Shown piece after piece: positions 27,860-38,076 of a stretch of DNA of 64,000 nt. The number at the start of each line of letters is the position of its first letter. Within the stretch, counting starts at the first letter, position 1. The stretch is from Nitrosomonas sp. (GTDB lineage: Bacteria > Pseudomonadota > Gammaproteobacteria > Burkholderiales > Nitrosomonadaceae): assembly GCA_016710135.1 (NCBI GenBank), contig JADJLM010000002.1:434001-498000 (forward strand), in the 5' to 3' direction. The translations under genes and the position numbers were made by a program. The notes under the pieces were generated by a model that was not told where the DNA came from, did no database searches, and saw nothing but the letters and a program-made list of their open reading frames with translations.

Positions 27860-29146
27860 TCAATGGGGGTGGGTAATATCTCTAGCTAAAAGCCGATTAG
27901 ATAACTTCGCGATACGCGGATTATTGCGAAAATCATTCACGGTCATGCCCATTCCCCAAAGGTTCAGAAATTTTCCACATGTTGAATCAAAGATATGGTC
28001 ACGCAACATACTTTCTTGGATAAAACCTAAGGCTAAAGCGTTTTGTTGAGATGAAGTATTATCTTCATAAACGAGAGACGTAATTTTGTTTAATTTGACT
28101 TTATTAAAAGCAAAATCGAGCACTGACAAAGTCGCTTCCAATCCTAACCCTTTTGCATGATCATTGGTGTCCGGAAAGCCAATGAGAAATTCAGCACGGC
28201 GGTGAACAAATTCAATTTCTACCAAGTTTGCAATACCGATAGGTTGATTTATTCCTTTTTTTACGATTATCCAGTCAATGGATTTAAGTTGGCACGGATG
28301 CATTTTATTCGCTTCTTCTAACTTTAAGGCAAGTTCTTCTGCGCGTTGATGGCGAGGAATATAGTGATTGTATTGCGCCATAAACTGGGTATTTTGATAA
28401 CATTGACGAAGATAGCCTGCATCTTCTTTGCAATAGCGACGTAAATAAAGTTTGTTTCCTTCAAGTGGAACGAGCCAGATTGTGGCGACTTCCTGGTGAT
28501 TTAAGATTGCCTGAGTAAAGTTGGGACGAAGTGCAATTGCTTTAAGGAAATAATTTCTTGCTTCCTCGATACGCCCTAGGGTTTTAAGTGCCTGGCCGAG
28601 ATTATTGTAAGCTTCTGGGTAATTTTCATGTAGCTTGAGCGCATTTAAATAGCTGGTAACTGCTTCCTCCATTTTGTTCATTTTTTGAAGTGCATTACCT
28701 AAATTATTCAACGCCTGCGGAAAATTGGGGCGACATTGCAAAGCGTTACGAAAGCAAGCGATAGCAGCTTCTATACGATTTTGTGCGAGATAAACATTGC
28801 CCAAAATATTGTGAACATCTGCTTGTTTCGCATTAAGTGCTAGCGATTCCTTACAGTAAATCACTGCATCGTCAATATTACCTTGTTCCCATAATGCATT
28901 TGCGTAATTGCCTAGAAAATCAGCCCGTTGGGGAGCAGCTGCTATTGCTTTGATAAAATAATCATTTGCCAATGCGTATTGTTTTGTTTGCGCATAGATA
29001 ATCGCAAGTAAATGGAGCGTATCAGGTTGGCTAGGTATTAATGCGCAAACTTTAGACAACAGGCTTCCGCATCCTGAAATTGCCTTGCTGTTGATAATGC
29101 GCAGCCTTCTGCAACAGACTGAGATTTGAGACTGAGATATCAGCAT
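27860..29146 (-). CDS. TPR repeat - GNAT acetyltransferase fusion, N-terminus damaged
   Basis: Residues about 35-215 form tetratricopeptide repeats (DAVIYCKESLALNAKQADVH, FPQALNNLGNALQKMNKMEEA, YPEAYNNLGQALKTLGRIEEA). Residues about 230-410 form a GNAT N-acetyltransferase domain with the acetyl-CoA loop near NDHAKGLGLEATLSVLDFAF and the later LVYEDNTSSQQNALALGF. The first 30 residues (MLISQSQISVCCRRL onward) do not read as TPR. In the other frames the same DNA gives LLQKAAHYQQQGNF and then QDAEACCL, continuing into KVCALIPSQPD, which implies two one-base losses near 29051 and 29077. The acetylated target is unknown. Confidence 0.8.
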   Translation of the reverse strand: MLISQSQISVCCRRLRIINSKAISGCGSLLSKVCALIPSQPDTLHLLAIIYAQTKQYALANDYFIKAIAAAPQRADFLGNYANALWEQGNIDDAVIYCKESLALNAKQADVHNILGNVYLAQNRIEAAIACFRNALQCRPNFPQALNNLGNALQKMNKMEEAVTSYLNALKLHENYPEAYNNLGQALKTLGRIEEARNYFLKAIALRPNFTQAILNHQEVATIWLVPLEGNKLYLRRYCKEDAGYLRQCYQNTQFMAQYNHYIPRHQRAEELALKLEEANKMHPCQLKSIDWIIVKKGINQPIGIANLVEIEFVHRRAEFLIGFPDTNDHAKGLGLEATLSVLDFAFNKVKLNKITSLVYEDNTSSQQNALALGFIQESMLRDHIFDSTCGKFLNLWGMGMTVNDFRNNPRIAKLSNRLLARDITHPH

Positions 29147-29222
29147 GGATTAACAGTTGTTATTAATTTCGCTGACTTACCCTAAAAGTTTGATATTTCA
29201 GCGAAATTAGACGTGTTACTTT

Positions 29223-32200
29223 CTAACCCAGCGGAAGAATGGGTAGATTGGATTCGTTAATACCTACTATCATGGCTGGGAACACGTCACCAGTAGTAAA
29301 ATTAAGTGTATCCGTATCCTGAATACCTTGATAAGTATCGCCCGCGAGATCTTTAATAACGCCTTCTGCAATCTGAATGTTGTAGGTTGTATTCGGCATC
29401 AAGTCTGTCGATGGATTGATTGTTACCTTGCTGCTACTGATCGTAACTTGGTTGGTATCGTTAATTGCAAAGGTGCGTGTGTCTGAAGCATCCGATTCAT
29501 TTGTGAGGATTATGTTACCAACTCCAGCTGTTATTTGCTCGTCAAAGCTCAATGTGATGTTTTCATTAGTAGGGAAAAGAATTGTATCATCCGCTGGTGT
29601 GCTAAAAGATAAGCGTGGATTTGCTGGTATCGTCGTGAAATTCAGCGAGGTATTATCTGAAATTCCAGTATAAGCATGGTTTGCAAGGTCGGTAATCGCA
29701 GTACTATCGATTTGAATACTATATAAAGTATTCGGAATCAAATCAGTTGTCGGATTAATGATGACATTACCAAAATCATCAAATGATACTTGAGTTATGT
29801 CATCTACTGAGATCATGCGACTATCAGTTGGATCGGTTTCATTCGTGATCGTAATATTTCCAGTACCTGCCTTAACTACTTCATCAAAACTTAACCAGAG
29901 ATCATTATCACTTTTGAAATCCGTGAAATCATCATAAGGGTTGCTGTATACCAATAACGGATTCAGTGTTGTTGAGAAATTTAGTGTTGTGTCATCGCTA
30001 ATGCCAAGGAATGGATTGCCTGCTGAATCGGTAATTACACCACTGTCGATTAGAACATGATAGGTGGTGTTGGCTACTAGATCATCTGTTGGATTGATCG
30101 TAATGATGTCACTAAAGTATGGATCAAAACTGATCTGATTAGTATCCGTAATAGAAATGACTCGTGTATCGGTTCCATTGCTGATAATGATGTTACCGTT
30201 ACCAGCCTTTACACTCTCGTTGAAGAAAAGTGTAATATCACTTTCTACCTGAAAATGACTAAATTCATCAGAAGGATTGCTCCAAATCAGCACGGGATTC
30301 GTTGGAATGGTTGTAAAATTCAACGATGTATTATCTGCAATACCAGCATAAGGATGATCTGCCAGATCGGTAATCGCAGTACCATCGATTTGAATACTAT
30401 ATGAAGTATTCGGAATTAAATCAGTTATAGGATTAATAAAGACAGAACTAAATCCATCAAATAAAACCTGAGTAGTGTCATTGATGGAGATGACTCGACT
30501 ATCTTTGGGATCGGACTCATTCGTAATGGTGATATTTCCGCTACCTGCGCTGACTATTTCACTAAAATTTAAAATAATATCGCTATCAACCGAGAATCCA
30601 ACTGTGTCATCCCAAGGATTGCTGCCAAACAACAAAGGATTGGAAGGAATAGTTGTAAAGTTCAGTGAAGTATTATCTGAAATCCCAGCATAAGCATGGT
30701 TTGTGAGATCAGTAATCGCAGTACCATCGATTTGAATACTATATGAAGTATTCGGAATTAAATCAGTTGTAGGATTAATAAAGACAGAACCAAATTCATT
30801 AAATTGAACCTGAGTAGTGTCATTGATGGAGATGACTCGACTATCTTTGGGATCGGATTCATTCATAATGGTGATATTTCCGCTACCTGCGCTGACTACT
30901 TCATCAAAATTTAGAACAATATCGCTATCGGCCTGGAACCAAACTATGTCATCCCAAGGGTCGCTGCCAAACAACAAAGGGTTAGATGGAATGGTTGTAA
31001 AATTAAGGGTATTACTATCATTGATACCCCCGTAAGGGTTGCCAGCTAAGTCGGTAATAACACCACTCGCAATTTGGATGCTGTAGGTTGTGTTCGGAAT
31101 TAAATCAGCAGTTGGGTTAATCGTAATCGCCCCGCCATTTTTACTAGAACTAAAAGAAACTTGATTGGAGTCGTTGATCGGGATAATGTGTGTATCAACA
31201 CCATTGCTAATTATAATGTCCCCGCTATTCGGTTTTACTGCTTCATCAAAACTCAGTTCAATATTATTGTCTATTTTAAATTGAGTTGCATTATTCCACG
31301 GATTACTTCCAATTAACTGCGGAGGTGCAAGTACGGTCGTAAAATTTAAAGTGTTTTCATCACTGATTCCTGCATAAGGATTACCTGCCCAATCGGTAAT
31401 AGCACCGGTACCTATTTGTACATTATAGGTTGTGTCAGGGATAAGATCATCCAGTGGATTAATCGTTACTTTACCAGATGTAAAACTGACTTGACTGATG
31501 TCGGTCACATCAATGACCCGAGTGTCAGCACCATTACTAATCGTAATAGCACCTGAACCAGCTTTTATTAGCTCATCAAAATTTAAGACTATATTTCCAT
31601 CATTCCTAAATGAGACTTCATCATCGATTGGGTTGCTAAAAACAAATGTAGGCGCTATCGTATCACTCGGAGCAACTAAATTAAAATTCAGTTTAGTAGA
31701 TAATGTACCGCCTTGGTTATCGATAACTTCGTAGTTCAATTCGACTAGACCACTATAATCAGGATCAGGTGTAAATAACCACCCTTCACCTGTTTTAGTT
31801 AAGAAACCATGAGTAGCAGTCAAATTTGAGGCAGATAGCGTATCACTATCGGGATCCGTAAATCCTGCTAACAAATCAGTGGTCAAAATGTTATAAGGTT
31901 GATTAATCGTACCATCACCCAATACGGTAGGTGTACCTGTCAATTCTGGCGCATCATTAACACCCGCAAATGTTACTGTGGCAGTGGCCCAGCTCAGGGG
32001 ATTGTTGCCTTTACCTTGACGCATTGCATAGCTGAAGGTATCAACTAAATTTTCTCCTTGAGGTAAGGCCTTTAGGGTAGATGCTAAATCGGGTGTTAGC
32101 TCATAGGCCACTTTTACCTTCTTCGGTTATCCAGATATTTGCCCCTTTTTCGCTAAAATTAATGGCACCTACGGTATCGGATAATAAAAGATCTGCATCC

Positions 32201-32391
32201 GGCTCGCTAACGTTACTCACACCACCATCAATTGACCAAAGTGTCTGGGAATTGCCGCCAGAATCGTTTGCCATGACATCTAATACGTGAGCTGCATTGC
32301 TGCTAGAAAGATTAAAGCTATCATCGTTCGCTTTGGAATTCTTAGCGAAGCTGTCGGTAGATGAAACCTTTGCCTTCGTATTAGTCGTCAT
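29223..32391 (-). pseudogene. Large Ig-like repeat surface protein, one-base frameshift near N-terminus
   Basis: The first 96 residues (MTTNTKAKVSSTDSF to ITEEGK) run out of frame at 32101. The rest ([22 protein letters not shown] onward) continues in another frame. Removing one A from the A4 run (T4 at 32112-32115) restores a 1055-residue protein. The N-terminal 300 residues contain cadherin/VCBS-type pieces ([33 protein letters not shown]). Then follow seven Ig-like units of about 115 residues, each with the pattern NP-x-DD, then I-x-L-x-FDE-x-V-x-AG-x-GNI, DT-x-QV-x-F, and [16 protein letters not shown]. No signal peptide is visible, so type I secretion is likely. The last unit ends shortly before the stop, without RTX repeats. 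Confidence 0.85.
30310..31000 (-). repeat. Nearly identical tandem 342-bp repeat units within the Ig-like gene
   Basis: Two adjacent repeat units in this stretch are nearly identical at DNA level with a period of 342 bp (114 codons). For example, the segments around 30475 and 30817 share long identical tracts, including the whole [16 protein letters not shown] coding segment. The other units are more diverged. This points to recent duplication or gene conversion of one domain, and it makes copy number prone to change. Confidence 0.75.
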
Positions 32392-32565
32392 AAACTTACC
32401 CTATGAAATAAAAAATGAGAAATATCAGCATAGCATATTAAGTATCAATACACATGCCAATTACATCATAGAATTTTTTTTAAAGATGTGATGTTTCTCA
32501 CGAAAATAGGCTAACTTTGCTGGAACCTTGAATCTAAAATTCAGAGCATTCAGTAGTAAAATAAA

Positions 32566-33090
32566 TTACTCGGTTACTTTTTTCTCTGGAATGATTGTTC
32601 GTAATTCTTGGAAAATAGCACGAAAGCTTTTAGGTGGTTTTTGCAGAAGCGCTTCTTTTTGGGCATTACGGATCAAAACCCGTAAGCGTTGTATATCAGC
32701 TTCTGGATAATGTTGTTTGAGTTCATTGATCGAATCTTCATCCGCTAAAAGCCGGGTGCGCCAATTTTCTAATTGATGTAACCAAGCAGTTTGGTAAATA
32801 TCCCTATTTCCCCAGTAATTAATTTTTTCTTGAATCGGCGCAGCATCGATATTACGCATCAATTTACCAATGTATTGCATCTGACGTCGCTTTGCTTCAT
32901 GTTTGGTCAGTTGCTTGGCTTCATGAATTGCATCAACCAGTATTTCCGGCAAATCAAGCTCTGCAATTTGTTTAGAATCTAATTCGACGAGTTGTTCTCC
33001 AATCGCTTGAAGTTCATGCATTGCTTTTTTGCGGCGTGTTTTGCTGAGAATTTCTTCGGATTCAGTGTCATCATGACTATTGTGCATCAT
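32566..33090 (-). CDS. darP: Ribosome biogenesis factor DarP (YjgA)
   Basis: A 174-residue DUF615/YjgA protein, a dual-action factor that associates with the 50S subunit during assembly. It shows SKTRRKKAMHELQAIGEQLVEL near the N-terminus, AKRRQMQYIGKLMR in the middle and the helical C-terminal half with RLRVLIRNAQKE. Almost all of it is helical and basic. It is divergent from pmbA, which is its usual neighbour in proteobacteria, and the two share a 136-bp promoter region. Confidence 0.93.
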   Translation of the reverse strand: MMHNSHDDTESEEILSKTRRKKAMHELQAIGEQLVELDSKQIAELDLPEILVDAIHEAKQLTKHEAKRRQMQYIGKLMRNIDAAPIQEKINYWGNRDIYQTAWLHQLENWRTRLLADEDSINELKQHYPEADIQRLRVLIRNAQKEALLQKPPKSFRAIFQELRTIIPEKKVTE

Positions 33091-33226
33091 TTCAGATCGA
33101 TTTATAGCTGTGTGAAGAAGCTGCTATCATAGCGGTTTTGTAATATCTTTTTTTGAATTTCATGCACATTTGCTTTTGGAAAAGCAGTGATGTTGTTAAT
33201 TCTTAGTTTAAATAAGTAAAGGCGGT

Positions 33227-34585
33227 ATGAATCCAGATACTTCGAGCAGACAAGATTTTTCCTATTCTTTTGTGGAATTGCAACAGATTGCAAATGATAT
33301 TCTGAATCACGCTAAGCAAGGTGGGGCAACTGCGTGCGAGGCGAACGTGTCAGATGGTTTTGGATTAAATGTCGCTGTGCGCCAGAATGCGGTTGAAACG
33401 ATCGAACATAATCGAGATAAAGGGTTATCGGTAACCGTTTATATGGGTCAGAAACGAGGCAATGCCAGTACTTCTGATTTTTCACCCCAAGCGATCAATG
33501 ATACTGTGGCTGCAGCATTATCTATTGCGCGCCATACTGCGGAAGATGATTGTGCCGGACTTGCCGAAGCCAATTTATTGGCAACGATATTTCCTGATCT
33601 TGATTTATATTATCCTTGGAATTTATCTGTAGAGCAGGCTATCGAACTGGCCCAGCGATGTGAAGCTGAGGCGCTTGCTGTCGACAAACGGATTACCAAT
33701 TCTGAGGGAGCCTCAGTTTCGGTTGGTGCTTCTCAATTTGTATACGCTAATAGTTTGGGTTTTATGGGAGGATACCCTGTTTCACGGCATAGTATTAGTT
33801 GTGCAGTGATTGCGAGTGAAGCTGAGATGATGCAACGCGACTATTGGTTTAGTGTCGCACGCGATGCCCATGATCTGGAACAGGTTGAAGCCGTGGGTAA
33901 GAAAGCAGGAATGCGTACTGTTGCGCGTTTGGGTGCTAATAAACTTTCGACGTGTGAGGTGCCAGTGTTATTTGCGGCACCCATAGCCTCAAGTTTAATA
34001 GGACACATGGTGAGTGCCATCAGTGGCGGAAGCCTATACCGTAAATCATCGTTTTTATTGGATAGCATTGGCAAGCAAATTCTTCCGTCTGATATTCAGC
34101 TTCGAGAACTGCCGTATCTTCCGAAGGGGCTTGCAAGTTGCGCCTTTGATGAGGAAGGCGTTGCGACGAAAGACCGCAGTATTATTGAGAATGGTGTGGT
34201 GCAAGGTTATTTCCTCAATAGCTATTCAGCAAGAAAGCTGGGCTTACATTCAACGGGAAATGCAGGGGGTAATCACAATCTTATATTGTCGTGTGCTGAA
34301 CCGCTTGGTTTTGAGGCGCTTCTGAAAAAAATGAATAGAGGATTACTCGTGACTGAATTATTAGGTCATGGTGTAAATGGTGTGACTGGGGACTATTCAA
34401 GAGGGGCAATGGGATTTTGGGTAGAGAATGGGGAAATAGGTTACCCCGTTGAAGAGATTACCATTGCGGGCAATCTAAAAGCCATGCTATCGGGTATCAT
34501 TGGTGTGGGTAGCGATGTGATTATCCGCGGATCCAAACAATGTGGGTCAATATTAATTGATCGGATGATGGTTGCTGGGCTCTAA
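33227..34585 (+). CDS. pmbA: Metalloprotease PmbA/TldE
   Basis: A full-length 452-residue TldE/PmbA protein, which with TldD forms the zinc protease that degrades unfolded leader-type peptides and matures microcin B17 and the CcdA antitoxin. It has the N-terminal NVAVRQNAVETIEHNRDKGL region, the middle YRKSSFLLDSIGKQILP and the C-terminal SAGNAGGNHN-like (here HSTGNAGGNHNL) and LLGHGVNGVTGDYSRGAMGFWVENGE. The HExxxH metal motif is in TldD, not here, as expected. tldD is not in the window. Confidence 0.95.
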   Translation: MNPDTSSRQDFSYSFVELQQIANDILNHAKQGGATACEANVSDGFGLNVAVRQNAVETIEHNRDKGLSVTVYMGQKRGNASTSDFSPQAINDTVAAALSIARHTAEDDCAGLAEANLLATIFPDLDLYYPWNLSVEQAIELAQRCEAEALAVDKRITNSEGASVSVGASQFVYANSLGFMGGYPVSRHSISCAVIASEAEMMQRDYWFSVARDAHDLEQVEAVGKKAGMRTVARLGANKLSTCEVPVLFAAPIASSLIGHMVSAISGGSLYRKSSFLLDSIGKQILPSDIQLRELPYLPKGLASCAFDEEGVATKDRSIIENGVVQGYFLNSYSARKLGLHSTGNAGGNHNLILSCAEPLGFEALLKKMNRGLLVTELLGHGVNGVTGDYSRGAMGFWVENGEIGYPVEEITIAGNLKAMLSGIIGVGSDVIIRGSKQCGSILIDRMMVAGL

Positions 34586-34613
34586 ATGGCCTTAAGCACT
34601 CATTAGCTACTAA

Positions 34614-34907
34614 TTAGCGCTTTTTTAGGTAAAACACGAACTCATCATTTAATTCAGTAAGCGATAACAATTCATTCGCGGTTTGCTCAGCAAAAACTTG
34701 AAAATCAATTACTGAACCAGGATCCGTAGCGACGATTTTAATGACTTGTCCTGTTGACATTTCTGACAAAGCTTTTTTGGTGCGTAATATCGGCAGCGGG
34801 CAGACTAGTCCCCGCACGTCTAATTCTCGGTCTACGAGGAGGAGAGCTTCTTTTTCCGTCAGTAATGGCTGTGTTTTAGTTAGTTTCATGGTTTTGTTAT
34901 TGAGCAT
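34614..34907 (-). CDS. TusA-like sulfurtransferase
   Basis: A 97-residue SirA/TusA-fold protein with the active cysteine in LDVRGLVCPLPILRTKKAL and the C-terminal strand VFYLKKR. It has one cysteine and no extra domain. TusA proteins relay sulfur in tRNA thiolation and other sulfur-transfer pathways. Without dsrE or tus partners nearby the exact role is open. It could start at either Met 1 or the later MKLTKTQ. It is convergent with pmbA and divergent from argJ. Confidence 0.88.
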   Translation of the reverse strand: MLNNKTMKLTKTQPLLTEKEALLLVDRELDVRGLVCPLPILRTKKALSEMSTGQVIKIVATDPGSVIDFQVFAEQTANELLSLTELNDEFVFYLKKR

Positions 34908-34975
34908 CTATTTTAGATTTTCAAAATATCTCAATCGGAATGAGATACGATAACTCTTTTTTTATATTTTAACGT

Positions 34976-36205
34976 ATGCCAGTTAATATTTCGCCACTAC
35001 TTTCTGAGCAATTACTACCGATTGCTGGAATATCCCTCGGAATTGCTGAAGCGGGGATTAAGCGTCCGAATCGTAAAGACTTATTGACTATCGTGTTAGA
35101 TGGCAACGTCAATATAGCAGGTGTTTTTACGCAAAATCGGTTTTGTGCTGCACCAGTGATTGTAGCCAAGGATAATTTAACCCAAGCCTCTTCAATTCGT
35201 GCTTTGGTTATCAATACAGGGAATGCTAATGCAGGCACTGGAGAGCAGGGCATCGCAGATGCCCGTGCAACATGTCAGCATCTAGCCAAGCTTTTAAATT
35301 GTCATGTAGCGCAGATTCTACCCTTCTCTACCGGTGTAATTATGGAACCGCTTCCGCTCGAGAAGATTGTGACTCATTTGCCGCAGGCATTAGCAGACCT
35401 TAACCCAGATCATTGGTTTAAGGCTGCGCAAGCGATCATGACAACCGATATCGTTCCCAAAGGCGTGTCGCGCCAAATTGAAATTCAAGGAAAAACAGTG
35501 ACCATAACCGGAATTGCAAAAGGCTCGGGTATGATCCATCCCAATATGGCAACCATGCTTGGCTATATTGGCACTGATGCTTGCATTGCCAAGGCTATCC
35601 TGCAACAGATGGTTCGTCATGTAGCGGATCACTCGTTCAACTGTATCACAGTTGATGGTGATACTTCTACCAATGATGCGCTGATACTAATGGCGACAGG
35701 ACGAGCCGGACATTCAGAAATTACTCAACTAGAAAGCCAAGATTATCTGAAGCTTCAAACAGCGATAACGACCGTAGCAAGAGAATTAGCACAAATGATC
35801 GTACGTGATGGCGAGGGCGCAACCAAATTCATTACGGTTTGTGTGGAAAAAGGAAAAAGCCGAGAAGAGTGTTCACGGGTCGCATATGCTATCGCACATT
35901 CACCGTTAGTTAAGACGGCTTTTTTCGCTTCTGATCCTAATTTAGGTCGTATCTTGGCTGCAATTGGTAACTCAGGAATCATCGATCTAAATGTAGATTT
36001 AGTGCAGGTCTATCTGGATGATGTGTTGGTGGCAGAACAGGGTGGTAGAGCTAAAAGTTATCAAGAAGAGGCAGGACAGCGGGTGATGAAACAAGCTGAA
36101 ATCACGGTACGGGTCGTTTTAAATCGAGGAACCATGACAGCAACGGTATGGACCTGCGATTTTTCTTACGACTACGTCAAGATTAATGCTGACTATCGCA
36201 GTTGA
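34976..36205 (+). CDS. argJ: Glutamate N-acetyltransferase / amino-acid acetyltransferase
   Basis: A 409-residue ArgJ of the N-terminal nucleophile type, which transfers the acetyl group from N-acetylornithine to glutamate in the cyclic arginine pathway. It cleaves itself before the threonine in KGSGMIHPNMATMLGYI (near residue 190), giving two chains, and that motif is intact. VINTGNANAGTGEQGI near the N-terminus and GEGATKFI are also typical. The DUF815 gene starts within a few bases after the stop (TGATTGATGATG), so argJ, the ATPase and the Nudix-ThiE gene form one operon. Confidence 0.95.
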   Translation: MPVNISPLLSEQLLPIAGISLGIAEAGIKRPNRKDLLTIVLDGNVNIAGVFTQNRFCAAPVIVAKDNLTQASSIRALVINTGNANAGTGEQGIADARATCQHLAKLLNCHVAQILPFSTGVIMEPLPLEKIVTHLPQALADLNPDHWFKAAQAIMTTDIVPKGVSRQIEIQGKTVTITGIAKGSGMIHPNMATMLGYIGTDACIAKAILQQMVRHVADHSFNCITVDGDTSTNDALILMATGRAGHSEITQLESQDYLKLQTAITTVARELAQMIVRDGEGATKFITVCVEKGKSREECSRVAYAIAHSPLVKTAFFASDPNLGRILAAIGNSGIIDLNVDLVQVYLDDVLVAEQGGRAKSYQEEAGQRVMKQAEITVRVVLNRGTMTATVWTCDFSYDYVKINADYRS

Positions 36206-36208
36206 TTG

Positions 36209-37108
36209 ATGATGTCACAATTCGATTTGGTTTTTGATCGGCTCAATGATTTGCTGATACGCGTTGAAACGTTGCTGCCTAATCAGCAGGATATGACAAA
36301 TTTTGACGCAGCGACGGCTTTTCGCTGGCGCAAACAAGGTCATAATGGTTATCTGCAACCGGTAACACACCCTCATCAAATTCAGCTCGATGCATTGCAG
36401 GGTATCGATGAACAAAAGCAATTAATCGTTCAGAATACCTACCAGTTCGTCTTGGGTTATCCTGCTAACAATGTGTTACTGACGGGTGCACGCGGTACAG
36501 GAAAATCTTCCTTAGTAAAAGCATTACTCCATCAATATGCGGATAAAGGGCTACGCTTAATCGAGGTAGAAAAGCAAGATCTAATCGACTTGCCCGATAT
36601 TACTGAGCAAATTTATCAAAGACCCGAGCATTTTATTCTATATTGTGATGATTTATCGTTTGAAATGCATGAGCCAGGCTATAAAGCGCTCAAAGCGATT
36701 TTAGATGGTTCGATTGCTCGTGCGTCGGAAAATATCTTGGTTTACGCGACCTCAAATCGACGCCATTTGATGCCAGAATCGATGAAAGATAATTTGGATA
36801 CACGTCACATCGATGGTGATATTCATCCGAGTGAGTTCGTAGAAGAAAAAATTTCGCTATCAGAACGGTTTGGTTTATGGCTTTCTTTTTATCCTTTTGA
36901 TCAGACGCAATATCTCGACATCGTTCGCTATTGGCTAGCGCATTATGGTATTCGGCGTATGAATGATGCCGTTGGGTTAGAGGCATTGCGTTGGGCATTG
37001 GCAAGAGGCGGAAGAAGTGGGCGTATTGCCTGGCAGTTTGCGCGTGATTGGTCTGGTAAACGAAAATTAGCACAGTCACTACGCCACAAGACTCGTCAAT
37101 CCTCATAA
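36209..37108 (+). CDS. DUF815-family AAA ATPase
   Basis: A 299-residue P-loop ATPase of the DUF815 family, related to the AAA+ group. The Walker A GARGTGKSSLVKALLHQY lies near residue 90, YCDDLSFE serves as Walker B, and YATSNRRHLMPES follows as sensor-like region. These genes are often next to a Nudix gene in betaproteobacteria, as here, but the role is not established. The ATG at 36209 or 36212 is preferred over the TTG at 36206. The stop of argJ is immediately before. Confidence 0.92.
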   Translation: MMSQFDLVFDRLNDLLIRVETLLPNQQDMTNFDAATAFRWRKQGHNGYLQPVTHPHQIQLDALQGIDEQKQLIVQNTYQFVLGYPANNVLLTGARGTGKSSLVKALLHQYADKGLRLIEVEKQDLIDLPDITEQIYQRPEHFILYCDDLSFEMHEPGYKALKAILDGSIARASENILVYATSNRRHLMPESMKDNLDTRHIDGDIHPSEFVEEKISLSERFGLWLSFYPFDQTQYLDIVRYWLAHYGIRRMNDAVGLEALRWALARGGRSGRIAWQFARDWSGKRKLAQSLRHKTRQSS

Positions 37109-37118
37109 TTTTGAGTAA

Positions 37119-38063
37119 ATGATTGAAGTTGCTGCTGCTGTGTTAGTTCGACCCGATGGGCATTTTTTGCTGACCAGCCGACCAGCGGGAAAACTCTATT
37201 CAGGTTATTGGGAGTTTCCTGGTGGAAAAATTGAGAAAGATGAATCTGTTTTACAAGCGCTCGCACGTGAACTGTACGAAGAGCTGGGAATTCAAATTGA
37301 GCAGGCAAGCCCTTGGATAACAAGAATTTATGCTTACCAGCATGCAACAGTAAGACTGCATTTCTACCGCGTTTTTAATTGGCATGGTGAGCTTATTGGT
37401 CGTGAGAATCAGCAATTATCCTGGCAAACGCCTGACAAGGTTGTTGTTGCACCGCTGCTTCCTGCTAATCAGCCGATTATTCGTAGCCTATCCTTACCCT
37501 CTGTTTATGGAATTACTCAAGCTGCTGAATTGGGCGAATCAACCATGCTGCAAAAAATTGAACTCGCAGCACAGCAAGGTTTAGGGTTGCTGCAGGTTCG
37601 CGAGAAATCGATGAGTAAAGCACAGCTAAAACAATTTATCGATGAAATTATAAACCGTACTAAATCGTATCCAATGAAGATTTTCGTAAATGAGGATATA
37701 GCGCTAGCGAACGAAGTTGGGGTCAATAGTGTGCATTTAACTTCTAGTCAATTGATGGATATATCTGTCCGGCCAGATGTGGCTTGGTGCGCGGCTTCTT
37801 GTCATAACGTTGAAGAACTTTATCACGCTGAACAACTTGGGCTAGATTTTGTGGTGTTAGGTCCAGTATTACCGACAAAGAGTCATCCAGGTGCGATCGC
37901 ATTAGGCTGGAGAAAATTTTCGAGTATGATTCGAGATTATCCCCTTCCTGTTTATGCATTGGGCGGCATGACACGAGCAGATTTACCTTTCGCGATTGAA
38001 CTGGGGGCTCATGGTATTGCGATGCTGCGGGATATATGGAAGATAGAAGCAGTACTGAAATAA
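37119..38063 (+). CDS. Nudix hydrolase - ThiE-like fusion (MutT/thiamine phosphate synthase)
   Basis: A 314-residue two-domain protein. Residues 1-125 are a Nudix domain of MutT type (8-oxo-dGTP hydrolysis by family) with a complete Nudix box GGKIEKDESVLQALARELYEELGI (start and end of the box at residues about 35-57). Residues about 130-314 resemble thiamine-phosphate synthase ThiE: LLQVREKSM, KIFVNEDIALANEVGVNSVHL, FVVLGPVLPTKSHPG and VYALGGM. The fusion is a known type in proteobacteria. Whether the second domain makes thiamine phosphate is uncertain. It is part of the argJ operon. Confidence 0.92.
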   Translation: MIEVAAAVLVRPDGHFLLTSRPAGKLYSGYWEFPGGKIEKDESVLQALARELYEELGIQIEQASPWITRIYAYQHATVRLHFYRVFNWHGELIGRENQQLSWQTPDKVVVAPLLPANQPIIRSLSLPSVYGITQAAELGESTMLQKIELAAQQGLGLLQVREKSMSKAQLKQFIDEIINRTKSYPMKIFVNEDIALANEVGVNSVHLTSSQLMDISVRPDVAWCAASCHNVEELYHAEQLGLDFVVLGPVLPTKSHPGAIALGWRKFSSMIRDYPLPVYALGGMTRADLPFAIELGAHGIAMLRDIWKIEAVLK

Positions 38064-38076
38064 GGTGAAGATTCTT

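Noticed and set aside
29223..32391. Direct repeats as a CRISPR array
   Set aside because: Repeats are 342 bp long, coding and in frame with the Ig-like protein; no short repeats with unique spacers occur.
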